Below are positions 6,430-7,128 of a DNA stretch of 7,128 bases, piece by piece. The stretch is taken from contig JABABO010000156.1 of the NCBI GenBank assembly GCA_014238195.1, positions 1 through 7,128 of the forward strand, given 5' to 3'. The DNA is from Kordiimonadaceae bacterium. Its GTDB lineage: Bacteria > Pseudomonadota > Alphaproteobacteria > Sphingomonadales > Kordiimonadaceae. Every line of letters starts with the position of its first letter. The first letter of the stretch is position 1. Under the pieces are notes generated by a model. It had not been told where the DNA came from and ran no database searches. It saw only the letters and a list, made by a program, of their open reading frames with translations. The translations under genes were made by a program, and so were the position numbers.

Positions 6430-7128
6430 TTAACTATGACAAGCCTTAACCGACGCATCTAAAATGTCCAACCACGGCCTACCATAGCGATCTTCAAACC
6501 AAGCGCGTATGGGTTTGGCCGCCTCCTCAAAGCTTAGCTTTTGCGCCTCGGATAGGTTATACACGGACCCGCCAGACGCTTTAAAATCAGCAATGGCCTG
6601 TGCTTCGCCCTGCTTGGCACTGTCACGGGCAGCTTTTTGTAGTGCTGCAAACGCTTCCGACAATATATCTCGCATTTCAGGGGATTGTTTTTGCCACAAG
6701 GGTTCGCTGTACCACCAAAGCGCAGCCATATAGGCATGTCCATCGCGGGTTAAGTGCTTGATATGCTCATGAAATTTCATTCCAACAATATCCTGAACGC
6801 TATTTTTTGTCCCTTCCACTACGCGGGTCGCTAGTGCAGAATATAATTCTGACCAAGCAATCGGCGTTGCACTGCCCCCCAGCTCGGCCACCAGCTGTTG
6901 CTGTATCGGTGCAGTGACAGTACGTAATTTTAAACCCTGTAAATCCGCGACCTCCCGCACTGGCTTCGATACCGTGGCAATGTCACGCCACCCCCCAGTA
7001 TTTGAAATTGTCGCTAAACGAACATTTGTGTCAGCGTCCAGCATCGCCGTCCGCAATTTTGCCAACATCGGACCATCCAATACACATTCCGCGATGGCAT
7101 CGCTGTTAACTGCATAAGTCAGATCATG
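6430..7128 (-). CDS. dctP: TRAP transporter solute-binding protein DctP, N-terminal part outside window
   Basis: This is the periplasmic binding protein of a tripartite ATP-independent transporter, which delivers a carboxylate to a DctQM membrane pair driven by a sodium or proton gradient. The frame runs open to the window edge. The 232 visible residues lack about 100 from the front, including any signal peptide, so the TTG at 7080 is not the start. Counting from the edge, the core DctP segment is visible: V-A-D-L-Q-G-L-K-L-R (about 60-69), then E-L-G-G-S-A-T-P-I-A-W-S-E-L-Y-S-A-L, then V-V-E-G-T-K-N-S. R69 is the family arginine that salt-bridges the ligand carboxylate, so an organic or sugar acid is expected. 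What follows downstream is not dctQ or dctM, so those genes would have to lie upstream beyond the edge. The ligand cannot be read from this sequence. Confidence 0.92.
   Translation of the reverse strand, partial: HDLTYAVNSDAIAECVLDGPMLAKLRTAMLDADTNVRLATISNTGGWRDIATVSKPVREVADLQGLKLRTVTAPIQQQLVAELGGSATPIAWSELYSALATRVVEGTKNSVQDIVGMKFHEHIKHLTRDGHAYMAALWWYSEPLWQKQSPEMRDILSEAFAALQKAARDSAKQGEAQAIADFKASGGSVYNLSEAQKLSFEEAAKPIRAWFEDRYGRPWLDILDASVKACHS

Noticed and set aside
1..7128. CRISPR array, tRNA, insertion sequence or defence genes
   Set aside because: No regularly spaced repeats, cloverleaf-like sequence, transposase motifs or defence-type domains were seen on either strand.

Overview
The window looks like part of a Gram-negative, probably alphaproteobacterial, chromosome of moderate G+C. 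The reasons are a TRAP-type binding protein, an export signal peptide, a pentose/galactose dehydrogenase that resembles Caulobacter XylB, and compact gene spacing. The lineage is inferred from remembered family resemblance, not from a search. No RNA gene, CRISPR array, insertion sequence or phage gene is visible, and no gene-free stretch exceeds 220 bases.

Layout: (1) bases 1-1872, plus strand: a GH36 alpha-galactosidase cut by the left edge. (2) bases 1879-3566, minus strand: an SMP-30-type sugar lactonase followed by a FadR-type GntR regulator that resembles the galactonate regulator DgoR. The regulator gene ends 6 bases from the alpha-galactosidase stop. (3) bases 3567-3786: a divergent promoter region with an AT-rich tract and a long imperfect hairpin. 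(4) bases 3787-5459, plus strand: an SDR sugar dehydrogenase whose stop overlaps the start of dgoK (2-dehydro-3-deoxygalactonokinase). (5) bases 5456-7128, minus strand: a periplasmic solute-binding-like protein and, upstream of it, the C-terminal two thirds of a TRAP transporter binding protein (DctP) cut by the right edge.

Taken together, the left and central genes describe use of alpha-galactosides through the oxidative De Ley-Doudoroff route. Alpha-galactosidase frees D-galactose, the SDR enzyme oxidises it to galactonolactone, the SMP-30 protein opens the lactone to galactonate, and DgoK phosphorylates the 2-keto-3-deoxygalactonate formed by a dehydratase. The dehydratase and the final aldolase are not in the window and must lie elsewhere. 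The GntR protein is the obvious candidate regulator of both divergent transcripts. The two binding proteins at the right may import a carboxylate, but no permease gene is in view.

Nothing here is clearly a new system. The points most worth checking are the structured divergent intergenic region, the non-acidic cofactor-selecting position of the dehydrogenase, and the orphan binding-protein pair.
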